This document shows positions 7,509-15,193 of a DNA stretch of 42,921 bases, in pieces. The notes under the pieces were generated by a model that was not told the DNA's origin, did not search any database, and saw only the letters and a list, made by a program, of their open reading frames with translations. Made by a program: the position numbers and the translations under genes. Source of the stretch: JBIOWF01 sp044868295. GTDB taxonomy: Bacteria; Actinomycetota; Actinomycetes; Streptosporangiales; Streptosporangiaceae. Location of the stretch: assembly GCA_044868295.1 (NCBI GenBank), contig JBIOWF010000164.1, forward strand, positions 1 through 42,921, given 5' to 3'. The number at the start of each line of letters is the position of its first letter. Positions within the stretch are counted from its first letter, which is position 1.

Positions 7509-7715
7509 TCAACGCGTGAGTGAAGCCGGGCCAGAGGTCGCGCTCTCCGACGCCGTATCGATCACTTCGTCCAGGACATCGCGGGAGCGAACCAGATCGA
7601 TGATCATGCGGTTGATGCGGTCGCGTTCCGCGGCGAGCGCGTCGACCAGCGCCGGGGTGGCGATCTCGTTCGGGCCGCCGTCCGTATCTCTCATGCAGGG
7701 CAGCAGCTGTGCGAT
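7509..7715 (-). pseudogene. MerR-family regulator, C-terminal remnant
   Basis: Reading the minus strand from 7715 gives IAQLLPCM, then PALVDALAAERDRINRMIID and LVRSRDVLDEVI. This is the dimerisation end of a MerR regulator: the leucine-proline-cysteine linker and the antiparallel coiled coil with its R-D-x-L-D-x-V-I ending. The DNA-binding winged helix is absent. The fragment ends abruptly at 7713-7718, where an SDR C-terminus begins on the other strand. A divergent MerR/SDR pair is common in actinomycetes, so one deletion appears to have removed both N-termini and their promoter. Confidence 0.6.
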
Positions 7716-7716
7716 T

Positions 7717-7766
7717 CCCTGCGGCCGCTACGTCACCGGCACCGCCCTCGCCGTGGACGGCGCGAC
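7717..7766 (+). pseudogene. SDR C-terminal scrap
   Basis: The plus-strand frame reads GRYVTGTALAVDGA, matching the end of short-chain dehydrogenases (tyr-val-thr-gly, val-asp-gly-gly). Nothing upstream belongs to an SDR; instead the sequence joins the MerR remnant on the opposite strand. After VDGA the frame becomes low-complexity Ser/Pro. Confidence 0.5.
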
Positions 7767-8006
7767 CGGCTCCAGCGGCTCCCCCAGCCCGTCACGATCG
7801 TCCACGGCGCCGGGGAGCCCCTGCTGCGCCCGGCACCGCGCGGCGCCCGCGTGCTCGTGCTCGGGAGGGCGCACAACCCTCAGCTCGAAGCGCCGCAGGA
7901 ACTCGCCGCGCTGATCGGCGAACACCTCCGCGCGCACGAGGGCCGGGAGCTCCCGTCCGGCCGATCGACGGCGGCGAGTACCGTACCGGCGCCACCAGGG
8001 TCGTGA
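7764..8006 (+). pseudogene. Possible alpha/beta-hydrolase C-terminal remnant
   Basis: One frame reads PVTIVHGAGEPLL, then ARVLVLGRAHNPQLEAPQEL and AALIGEHL before TGA 8004-8006. This resembles the end of alpha/beta hydrolases: the acid-bearing strand, then the catalytic His in a G-H-x-x-x-x-E-x-P context. The nucleophile elbow is missing and no start is usable. The similarity is by eye and short. The remaining 8007-8143 shows no gene. Confidence 0.4.
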
Positions 8007-8143
8007 CGGCCTCGGGCTCTCCGGATACCGGCGCCCGCCTTCCGGGTCCGCGTGGATGGTCGAGTCCCGGACCGGCATGCAGGCCGCACGCCCACCTCAT
8101 CGAGGTCCGCGTGGGTCACGGGGGCGGCGTCACGGCCGCGTTG

Positions 8144-8980
8144 TCATTTGTGGTGGACGACCGCGACCGGGCAGGGGGCGCCGTGGAGCACGGCCTGGGT
8201 GACCATGCCGAGCGGGGGCCCTTCGGGGTCCCGGTGCGTCCGATCACCGACCACCACAAGCTGGGCACCGTCACCTGCGGCGATCAAGGCCTCGTCCGGT
8301 GGCCGCGCCGCGAAGGCGGTGGTGACCTGCACGTGCGGGTATTTCTCGCACCACGGCGTCACGAACCGCTGGAAGCGGGCTCCGGCCTCGCGCCACAGCG
8401 CCTCGTCCGCCTCCTGCGACGCGTGCACGGCGTGCAGCGTGCTGCGGCGCAGCGCCGCTTCCTCGAGCGCGAACGCCAGCGCGGCCTCGCTCGCCGCCGA
8501 CCCGTCGACGCCGACGGCGATCCGGCCGGTCGAGGAAGGGGCCGAGGGCGGCACGACGATCACGGGACGCGACGCGTACGCGGCGATCTGCGCGGCGGTC
8601 GAGCCGATCGGCAGCTCCTCGAAGCCGCCCAGCCCGCGCGCGCCGACCACGATCAGCTCCGCCGACGCCGACGCCGCTTCCATGAGGAGCACCGCCGCCG
8701 GGGAGCCCGTCTCCAGCCTGGGGCGCACGGTCAGCCGCGGGGCCAGCGTCCCGGCCAGCGAAACGGCCTTTCCGAGGACGATCTCGGCGGAACGCCGTAC
8801 CGCGTCCTGCACAGACGAGTCGCCGGCGGGTATCAGCACCGGCCAGTGCCAGGCGTGGCAGACCACCAGAGGCGCATACCTCAACTGTGCCTCCCGGACC
8901 GCCCAGCGCAGCGCGATCTCGCTCGCCGCCGATCCGTCGTATCCGGTCAGGATCGGACTGTGGGACTCATCTGATCGCAT
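8144..8980 (-). CDS. Tandem universal stress protein
   Basis: The 278-residue protein starts at ATG 8980, preceded by GGAGAGGAGG; the frame extends slightly further to 9001 but without a site. It holds two Usp domains of about 140 residues. The first starts ILTGYDGSAASEIALRWAV and carries the ATP-binding motif VVGARGLGGFEELPIGSTA. The second starts IAVGVDGSAASEAAL, but its motif is altered (VVGDRTHRDPEGPPLGMVT), so nucleotide binding there is doubtful. Tandem Usp proteins of this type belong to dormancy and hypoxia responses in actinobacteria. It lies 139 bp downstream of the CBS-BON gene on the same strand. Confidence 0.93.
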   Translation of the reverse strand: MRSDESHSPILTGYDGSAASEIALRWAVREAQLRYAPLVVCHAWHWPVLIPAGDSSVQDAVRRSAEIVLGKAVSLAGTLAPRLTVRPRLETGSPAAVLLMEAASASAELIVVGARGLGGFEELPIGSTAAQIAAYASRPVIVVPPSAPSSTGRIAVGVDGSAASEAALAFALEEAALRRSTLHAVHASQEADEALWREAGARFQRFVTPWCEKYPHVQVTTAFAARPPDEALIAAGDGAQLVVVGDRTHRDPEGPPLGMVTQAVLHGAPCPVAVVHHK

Positions 8981-9119
8981 GGCCGCCTCCTCTCCGGTCA
9001 CGGCGGACGAGCCGCCGCTATCGCCTGACGCTGATCACGAGGTAACAGGAAGTCGGGCCACTCGATCCACGAGCAGGCCCATTAAGGTCAGCGCGAACAT
9101 CCCCCGCCAGTGATGATCA

Positions 9120-9788
9120 TCACAGGTACGGGTAGGGGACGCGGAGCAGGTCGTCGGTGATGAAGGTCAGCCCGTCCGCCCGCACCCCCAGGACTCCGTC
9201 GACGGCCCGGACCGCGGAGACGACGTGGCCGAGCTGTGAGCGCCGGCCGATCCGGCCCGCCAGCGTGACGACGCCCGCCTCGATCCCGACGGTCAGCCCC
9301 TCGGGCGCCAGGTCGAGCCGCTCGAAGATCTCGGCGATCTCCCGCTCGATGTCCTCCGCCGGCCGGCTGAAGATCTTGAGCAGGTCGCGCTGGTGGACGA
9401 TCCCCGCGATGCGGCCGGTCTCGGCGTTGATCACCGGCAGTTGCTTGACGCGGTTCTTGTGCATCAGATGGGCCGCCTCCCGGACCGAAGTCGCCTCCGT
9501 CACCGTGATCGCGGGGCTTGTCATCATCTCCCGAGCCGTGGCCCCCGCGGCCTTCCTGTGCTCCCGGCGCCGTCTGCGGCTCTCGAACAGGCTCTCGCCC
9601 CGGGACGAGGCGGTCTCCTTCAGCAGCAGGTCGTCCTCCGAGACCACGCCGACCGGATGCCCGTCCGCGTCGATCACCGTGAGCGCGCCGACCTCGAAAC
9701 GACGCATCGCGTCGACCAGGTCGGTCAGCGTCGCATCCTCCTGGGCAGCGACCGCCATCATGCTCATGACGTCCTTCACCGTCATCAT
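9120..9788 (-). CDS. CBS-domain pair with C-terminal BON domain
   Basis: This 222-residue protein starts at ATG 9788, 6-7 bp after AAGGAGG. The first CBS motif begins TVKDVMSMMAVAAQEDATLT and continues to ALTVIDADGHPVGVVSEDDL; the second runs AREMMTSPAITVTEATSVRE to GIVHQRDLLKIF. Residues about 165-215 are a BON domain (GLTVGIEAGVVTLAGRIGRR). CBS pairs bind adenosine nucleotides; BON domains are linked to envelope or lipid binding. This architecture is common among actinobacterial stress regulon members. It is divergent from the XRE-flavin gene. Confidence 0.92.
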   Translation of the reverse strand: MMTVKDVMSMMAVAAQEDATLTDLVDAMRRFEVGALTVIDADGHPVGVVSEDDLLLKETASSRGESLFESRRRRREHRKAAGATAREMMTSPAITVTEATSVREAAHLMHKNRVKQLPVINAETGRIAGIVHQRDLLKIFSRPAEDIEREIAEIFERLDLAPEGLTVGIEAGVVTLAGRIGRRSQLGHVVSAVRAVDGVLGVRADGLTFITDDLLRVPYPYL

Positions 9789-9872
9789 CGCCGGCCTCCT
9801 TCGTCCCGCCCTGTCTCTCGAGGGTCCACCGCGGAAACCGCCCTGGTCAGCGGCAAAGGTCCCCGATTCGAA

Positions 9873-9934
9873 GGACTTCCGGCCCGGGTCACGGAAAAGG
9901 TCTTTCGTCCCACTTTCTGCGGGCCGGAAGACGG
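9873..9934. promoter_or_regulatory. Three DevR/DosR-like boxes in a divergent promoter
   Basis: Between the CBS-BON and XRE-flavin genes lie GGACTTCCGGCCC (9873-9885), GGTCTTTCGTCCC (9899-9911) and, inverted, GGGCCGGAAGACGG (9921-9934). Each resembles the DevR/DosR core (GGGAC, 4-5 bp, GNCCC) with about one or two deviations. The first two are 26 bp apart. The neighbouring genes are typical DosR-regulon families. No DevR/DevS gene is in the window. Confidence 0.42.
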
Positions 9935-10007
9935 TGTCGGGAAACCCCTGCCCGGGAGATGCTGAAGCCACTCACAGACGAGCTCACCGACGAACGGGGG
10001 GATTCTC

Positions 10008-10679
10008 ATGACCAAGCGCACCCCGGCCCCAGGCGATCTGGGCCGCCGAGTCACGCGACGACGCGAGGCGCTCGGGCTGACCCGCGACCAGCTCGCCCAA
10101 CGCGCCGGAATCGACCCCGGCTACCTCGACTACCTGGAGCAGAGCGCCGGCCCGGCCAGCTCGAGCACCGTCTACCAGCTCGCCACGGCTCTGGAGACCA
10201 GCAGCGACGAGCTGCTCGGCGGGAACGTGGACCTGCCGCCGGGGCGCGGACGCCCGGCGGCCCGGCCGAGGCTGGAAGAGCTCGACCCCGACACGTGCCT
10301 GCGGCTGATCTCCCCCGGCGGAGTCGGGCGGGTCGGCTTCACCGACATCACCGGACCCATGGTGCTCCCGGTCAACTACGTGATCCACGAGGGGACCGTG
10401 CTGTTCCGCACCGCCTTCGGCGGCCCGATGGACGAGGGCCTGCGCACCGGCATCGAAGGCGCAGAATTCACGATCGCATTCGAGGTCGACCGCATCGACG
10501 ACCCCAACCGGGAAGCCTGGAGCGTGCTCATCAGGGGCGGCCTCCACCACGTCTCCTCCGACGAGGAGCGCGCAGCCGTGACCCCGGCCGGCGTGGAACC
10601 CTGGGCGGGCGGCGAACGGGAACTCTACGTCCGGATCACCCCCTCCGAGATCACCGGCCGCCGCATCCACCGCGCCTGA
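10008..10679 (+). CDS. XRE helix-turn-helix fused to PNPOx-like flavin domain
   Basis: This 223-residue protein starts at ATG 10008 behind GGGGGATT. Residues about 12-65 are an XRE helix-turn-helix (LGRRVTRRREALGLTRDQLA then AGIDPGYLDYLEQ). Residues about 90-223 are a pyridoxamine 5'-phosphate oxidase-like split barrel (LRLISPGGVGRVGFTD, VLPVNYVIHEGTVLFRT). Such barrels bind FMN or F420. The fusion suggests a redox- or flavin-responsive DNA-binding protein. It is divergent from the CBS-BON gene and shares its promoter region. Confidence 0.9.
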   Translation: MTKRTPAPGDLGRRVTRRREALGLTRDQLAQRAGIDPGYLDYLEQSAGPASSSTVYQLATALETSSDELLGGNVDLPPGRGRPAARPRLEELDPDTCLRLISPGGVGRVGFTDITGPMVLPVNYVIHEGTVLFRTAFGGPMDEGLRTGIEGAEFTIAFEVDRIDDPNREAWSVLIRGGLHHVSSDEERAAVTPAGVEPWAGGERELYVRITPSEITGRRIHRA

Positions 10680-10847
10680 GGCCGGCGAAACCGCCTCCCC
10701 GGCGCGAGCCTCGCCCGCCGCCTGACCTCGATCGGACACACGACGGGAGGCCGCCCTTCAGGCGTACCCGCCTCTCAGCCCGGCCTTCCAACGGCGTACC
10801 GGGCGACGGCCCGCCGGAGCCGTCAGTTCCGTGCCCGTCAGCACCCG

Positions 10848-11066
10848 TCAGTTGTCGGCGGTCAGCCGGATGAACTCCTCGAGAGAGAACCGGCCGTCCC
10901 CGTCCACGTCGCCGTCGAGCTCCAGCGCGCCGAGCGCCTCGGCGGGAAGCCCCGGAAAGTGCGCGGCGAACTCCTCCTCCGTGATGAAGCCGTCACCATC
11001 GGTGTCGATCGAGTCGAATTCCCGCTTGAGCGCTGCCACCTGCTCGTGCGTGAGTTCTTCCGGCAC
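10848..11066 (-). CDS. Small EF-hand calcium-binding protein
   Basis: This 72-residue protein starts at GTG 11066, 9 bp after GGAGG; longer reading gives unrelated Arg/Pro-rich sequence. Two EF-hand loops are visible: DTDGDGFITEEE and DVDGDGRFSLEE, each with Asp at loop positions 1, 3 and 5 and Glu at 12, so calcium binding is likely. There is no signal peptide. It resembles short calmodulin-like proteins of streptomycetes. No partner is adjacent. Confidence 0.86.
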   Translation of the reverse strand: MPEELTHEQVAALKREFDSIDTDGDGFITEEEFAAHFPGLPAEALGALELDGDVDGDGRFSLEEFIRLTADN

Positions 11067-11217
11067 AGGGACCCGCCTCCAACGTAAGGATCCGGCATCG
11101 ATACCAGACAACCTAGTACGACGGTGTCCGGCGACGCGGCCCGGCCTGGCGGGAGACGCGCCACAGCCGCCGGGCCAGCGCCAGAACCGGCCAGGCCAGG
11201 TTGCCGCGCCGAAAGCA

Positions 11218-11949
11218 TCACGCGTGGCCGCCAACCGCTCGTCCGCTACCGCCTGTGTCGGCCACATGAGCGGTGAGCGCCGACGGCGGTGCCGTGAATC
11301 CCTTCACCAGCAGCCAAACCGCCAGCACCATCTCGTTCAGCGCCAATGGGAAGACAAGAACGGCGTGGAACGCCGAGGACGGGGCGAGCAGGCCGAACAT
11401 CATGAGGAAGGCATCGGCCAGGTACGGCACCACCGCGACAAGCGCCCAGCCGGCTATCCATCGGGGGACGAGTCTCGACCGGTACAGCAGGTAATTGAGG
11501 AGCAGGGCACTGAGGCAGAAGAACAAGCTGCCGGCGTGGCCCCACAGGTCGTATGTCTGTGTCAATATCCGGACGGTATCCAGGTACGCCGCGTTGGCAG
11601 GTGTGCCGGCGCCGGACTGAGCGGTGCCTATCGCCACCATCATGAGGGGACCGACGGCGGCGGGAAGCAGGAGGACGACCTCGATGATCCTGGAGGCGAC
11701 GTAGCCGAGCGCGGATGCCTCGCCGTGTTTCTTGAGAACCGGAAACAGCGTCGGTGGGATCATCGCGATCGCGAGGGTCATGACCAGCACCATGACGGCG
11801 CCCGCCGATATTCTGTGCGCCCTGTCGGCAATGGATTGGGGTGAGTGCAGGGTATCGAGCGGCCCGAGAAGGACCACGCTGAGCACTCCCGCGGCCGTCG
11901 CGGTGAGGAACAGAAAACCCGCCATCCGTGCCGTTGTCCGCCTGTGCAT
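11218..11949 (-). CDS. DUF4386 family membrane protein
   Basis: This 243-residue protein starts at ATG 11949 with a weak GGAGCGAGAG site. The start MHRRTTARMAGFLFLTATAAG is followed by six or so hydrophobic segments, including VMVLVMTLAIAMIPPTLFPV, the LLLPAAVGPLMM helix and a late VLVFPLALNEMVLAVWLLV. This fits DUF4386, a six-helix membrane family without a known function. It is divergent from the AfsR-type regulator (239 bp between starts), a pairing that suggests the regulator may act on it. Confidence 0.85.
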   Translation of the reverse strand: MHRRTTARMAGFLFLTATAAGVLSVVLLGPLDTLHSPQSIADRAHRISAGAVMVLVMTLAIAMIPPTLFPVLKKHGEASALGYVASRIIEVVLLLPAAVGPLMMVAIGTAQSGAGTPANAAYLDTVRILTQTYDLWGHAGSLFFCLSALLLNYLLYRSRLVPRWIAGWALVAVVPYLADAFLMMFGLLAPSSAFHAVLVFPLALNEMVLAVWLLVKGFTAPPSALTAHVADTGGSGRAVGGHA

Positions 11950-12188
11950 ACTCTCGCTCCGTCAGTCCGATGTTTCTTTCCGCCACGATCGGGCCCTCGA
12001 CCGCTCCGCCGTCCGGGGCTCCGGCCGGCCATGCGACCGTTGGCCCGTCGTGGCCACCACGCCGATGGTCGCTGACACCGGTGTGCGGACGGTGGGTTCC
12101 CGGTGTGCGGGCGGTGGGGCTGGGCGGGCTTGCCCAGCGTTCGGGACTGTGGCAGTCTCGGCGAAGGTCGACGTCCGGGAGCAGCCCT

Positions 12189-15179
12189 GTGGTGCGGATC
12201 GGTCTGCTCGGTGGTGTCCGCGCCGCTACCGAAGACGGCCGGCCGATCGACATCGGTCCGGCGAAGTCGCAGACGGTGCTCGCGGCGCTGGCCTTGTCGC
12301 CCGGGACACCGCTGGCGGTGTCGCGCCTGGTGGAGCTCGTGTGGGGTGACGCTCCCCCACGAACGGCGCACAAGACTCTGCAGTGGCACGTAGCGCGGCT
12401 GCGCAAGGGCCTCGGTCCCGCGACGATCGTGCGGGTCGGTGCCGCGTACCGCCTCGACGTGGCGCCTGACGCGGTCGACGTGACGCGCTTTCAGCGGTAC
12501 GTGCGCGAAGGTGATCTCGCTGCGGCCCTCGCGCAGTGGAGCGGAACTCCCCTGGCCGGTCTGGACGCGCCCGGCCTCGCGGCGGCGGTGGCCGGTCTGA
12601 CCGAACAGTGGCTGGGCGCCGTCGAGGCCGACCTTGAACGCCGTGTCGAGGCCGACCCGCAGGGGGTTGTCGGTCCATTGACGGAGCTCGCGGAGCGTTA
12701 TCCCCTCCGCGAAGGTTTCTGCGCCCTGCTGATGACGGCTCTGTACCGGGTGGGCCGCCAGGCCGACGCCCTCGCGGCCTTTCGGCGGGCCCGGCACCAT
12801 CTCGTCACGCATCTCGGTGTCGAACCTGGACCGGCGTTGCGCGAGCTCGAGTCGCGGATCCTCGACCACGACGAGCGACTTCGCGGACGTACCGCACCAG
12901 ACGGGGCGACGGCCGGCCTTCTGGACCGGAGCGACCTGCACGATCTCGGATGCTTCTGCCTGGACGGCGTTCCAGGCGACCAGCCCACCGTCCAGATAGG
13001 CGAGGGCGAGCACGCACCGATACGGCTGACCGGGATCCGGCGGGGCAACCTACCCCTTCACGTTGGCCGCCTCATCGGCCGCGACGGGGACCTTCGGGCC
13101 GCCGCCGACGCGCTCGCGCGGTCCCCGATCGTGACCTTGGTGGGACCGGGAGGGATCGGCAAGACCCAGCTCGCGCTGGCGGCGGCCCGCACCGCGGCAG
13201 CCGATCACGGGTGGGACGGGTGGCTGATCGAGCTGGCGGAGATCACATCGCCGGCCGACGTGCCCCGCGCGGTCGCCGACGTGTTGGGGGTCGCGCAGCG
13301 TCCGGGACATACCCTGACCCGATCGATCGTCGCGGTCCTGCGGTCGCGCCGGGCATTGTTGGTCATCGACAACTGCGAACACGTCATCGACGGCGCGGCC
13401 GAGCTCGCACAGGCCATCGTGGCGGGCTGCCCGCAGGTGCGCGTGCTGGCCACCGCACGGGAACGTCTCTCCGTCGCGGGCGAACAGGTGCTGGTCGTGG
13501 AACCACTGGATCCGGCCGCCGGCGCCGAACTGTTCCATGCCCGCGCGCTCGCCGCCGACCGGACCTACGATGCGCGCGCGCATCATCACCACGCCGAGGA
13601 GATCTGCCGGCGGCTCGACGGCATACCGCTGGCCATCGAGTTGGCCGCCGCCCGGACGATGAGCCACCGGCCGGTCGACCTCGTCGCCCGGCTCGACGAT
13701 CGTCTCCGGGTGACCGGTGGCCGCCGGACCGGCACCGCACGGCACCGCACGTTACGGGCAGCCATCCAATGGTCCTACGACCTGCTCACGCCCGCCGAGC
13801 GGACACTGCTCCAACTCCTGTCCGTCTTCAACGCGCCGTTCGACCTCGGCGCGGCGGAAGCCGTCGCCGACGAGCAGGACGTCGACGACCTTCTGGGCGA
13901 CCTGGTCGAGCGGTCGATGGTCACGGTCGCCTTCGGCCCGTCGGGCCGGCGTTTCCGACTGCTGGAGACCATGCGCCAGTTCGCCGCCGAGCACCTGCGT
14001 GAGCATGGGCATACCGACCTTGCCGCCCGGCGCCACGCGCGTTGGTGTCTGCGCGAAGTCACCCACATCCACCGCCTGCTCACGGGTCCGGGCGAGATCG
14101 AGGGCGTCACTCGCCTCGGCGACCTCTGGGCGAATCTGCGTGCGGCCGTCACGTGGGCGTGCGCGGCCGGAGACCCGCGGCTGGCCGACGCGCTGGTCCG
14201 GCCGGTCGTTACGGAACTCCCCCTGCGGGGGCGGCAGGAAATCGGCGGCTGGGCCGAGCGCATCCTGGCCACGACGTCGGCGCAGGACCAGGACCTGCGT
14301 GCCTTCTGGCTCGTCTGGGTCGCCGAGCGCCACACCCAGAACGCCAACCCGGCGGGCTACCGCCATGTGGCGGACCGGTGCGGCGAACCGGGCCGCCCAC
14401 TGAGCCGCCCACTGAGCCGCCCACTGAGCCGCTACGCGCACGCGTACGCATCCGGCGACGGAGAAACCCTGCGGCGGCGCCTGCCGGACGCCGTCGCCGA
14501 TCTACGCCGCCAGGATGAGCGGTATCTCGCGGCGTTCCTCGAAATGACTTCGGCAGGGCCGCTGCTGGGCATCGGGCGTTTCGAGCAGGTCGACACGTCG
14601 GTCTCGGCCCTGGCGGATCGGTATCGGATCCACGGACCGCCGACCCTCCTGCACTGGGCGCTGCAAACCCTCGGCTACTCGGCCTCGTTCCAGGGCCGGC
14701 ACGACGACGCCGAACGGTTTTTCGACGAGGCGGCCCGCGTCGATGTCCCCGCGGGCACGCTGTCGGCCAACAAGACCACCGAAGCCCGGTCCGCGTTCCG
14801 GCGAGGCGACCGGCTGAGAGCCTTTCAACTCCTCCGGTCCCACATCGACGAACTGATCGACACCGACAACGTGATCGCCGCCAGCGTCGTCTCCATCGAA
14901 TTCATCAACATGATGGCCGCGATCGACCGGACCGCCGAGGCGGCCCACATGCTCGGATATCTTGAGGCGGCGGGCGACTTCGGCGCCCTGGCCGCCCGGA
15001 CTCTCGTCACCGAAGCCACCAACAAGATCGCTGCCAGCGTCCGACACGGCTCAGGTCCGACACCGGCATCCGTGCGCCACATCGACGACCGCGCCGCCCT
15101 CACATACATGCGTGACGTTCTCGTAGAGCTCGTAGAGCTCGCTCAGCCTGGCGCGCAGCCCGGAACCTCTGCCAGTTGA
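12189..15179 (+). CDS. AfsR-type regulator: SARP/BTAD plus STAND ATPase
   Basis: This 996-residue protein starts at GTG 12189, 8 bp after GGGAG. Residues about 1-90 are a winged-helix domain (IGLLGGVRA, LVELVWGDAPPRTAHKTLQW) and about 95-240 the bacterial transcriptional activation domain (VDVTRFQRYV, REGFCALLMTALYRVGRQAD). Next is an NTPase with Walker A GPGGIGKTQ, Walker B ALLVIDNCEHV and the GIPLAIELAAAR motif of STAND ATPases. The C-terminal third is alpha-helical and TPR-like. Such proteins activate secondary-metabolite or stress genes after nucleotide-driven oligomerisation. Likely targets are the divergent DUF4386 gene and the convergent FAD oxidase. Confidence 0.92.
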   Translation: MVRIGLLGGVRAATEDGRPIDIGPAKSQTVLAALALSPGTPLAVSRLVELVWGDAPPRTAHKTLQWHVARLRKGLGPATIVRVGAAYRLDVAPDAVDVTRFQRYVREGDLAAALAQWSGTPLAGLDAPGLAAAVAGLTEQWLGAVEADLERRVEADPQGVVGPLTELAERYPLREGFCALLMTALYRVGRQADALAAFRRARHHLVTHLGVEPGPALRELESRILDHDERLRGRTAPDGATAGLLDRSDLHDLGCFCLDGVPGDQPTVQIGEGEHAPIRLTGIRRGNLPLHVGRLIGRDGDLRAAADALARSPIVTLVGPGGIGKTQLALAAARTAAADHGWDGWLIELAEITSPADVPRAVADVLGVAQRPGHTLTRSIVAVLRSRRALLVIDNCEHVIDGAAELAQAIVAGCPQVRVLATARERLSVAGEQVLVVEPLDPAAGAELFHARALAADRTYDARAHHHHAEEICRRLDGIPLAIELAAARTMSHRPVDLVARLDDRLRVTGGRRTGTARHRTLRAAIQWSYDLLTPAERTLLQLLSVFNAPFDLGAAEAVADEQDVDDLLGDLVERSMVTVAFGPSGRRFRLLETMRQFAAEHLREHGHTDLAARRHARWCLREVTHIHRLLTGPGEIEGVTRLGDLWANLRAAVTWACAAGDPRLADALVRPVVTELPLRGRQEIGGWAERILATTSAQDQDLRAFWLVWVAERHTQNANPAGYRHVADRCGEPGRPLSRPLSRPLSRYAHAYASGDGETLRRRLPDAVADLRRQDERYLAAFLEMTSAGPLLGIGRFEQVDTSVSALADRYRIHGPPTLLHWALQTLGYSASFQGRHDDAERFFDEAARVDVPAGTLSANKTTEARSAFRRGDRLRAFQLLRSHIDELIDTDNVIAASVVSIEFINMMAAIDRTAEAAHMLGYLEAAGDFGALAARTLVTEATNKIAASVRHGSGPTPASVRHIDDRAALTYMRDVLVELVELAQPGAQPGTSAS
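14393..14428 (+). repeat. Three perfect 12-bp tandem copies in the AfsR-type gene
   Basis: CCGCCCACTGAG occurs three times head to tail, encoding RPLS repeats (SRPLSRPLSRPLSRY) between the ATPase and TPR-like regions. The 12-bp unit keeps frame, so copy-number change would vary linker length only. Confidence 0.85.
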
Positions 15180-15193
15180 CCGTCTACTGAGCC

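Noticed and set aside
9050..9080. Possible DevR/DosR box upstream of the Usp gene (GGGCCACTCGATCC)
   Set aside because: Too many deviations from the core compared with the three sites at 9873-9934.
11246..13013. Two long minus-strand frames reading through DUF4386 and the AfsR-type gene
   Set aside because: They overlap motif-bearing genes in other frames and show only Arg/Pro-rich sequence.
14393..14428. Regular short repeats as a CRISPR-like array
   Set aside because: The units are contiguous 12-bp copies inside a coding sequence, without spacers.
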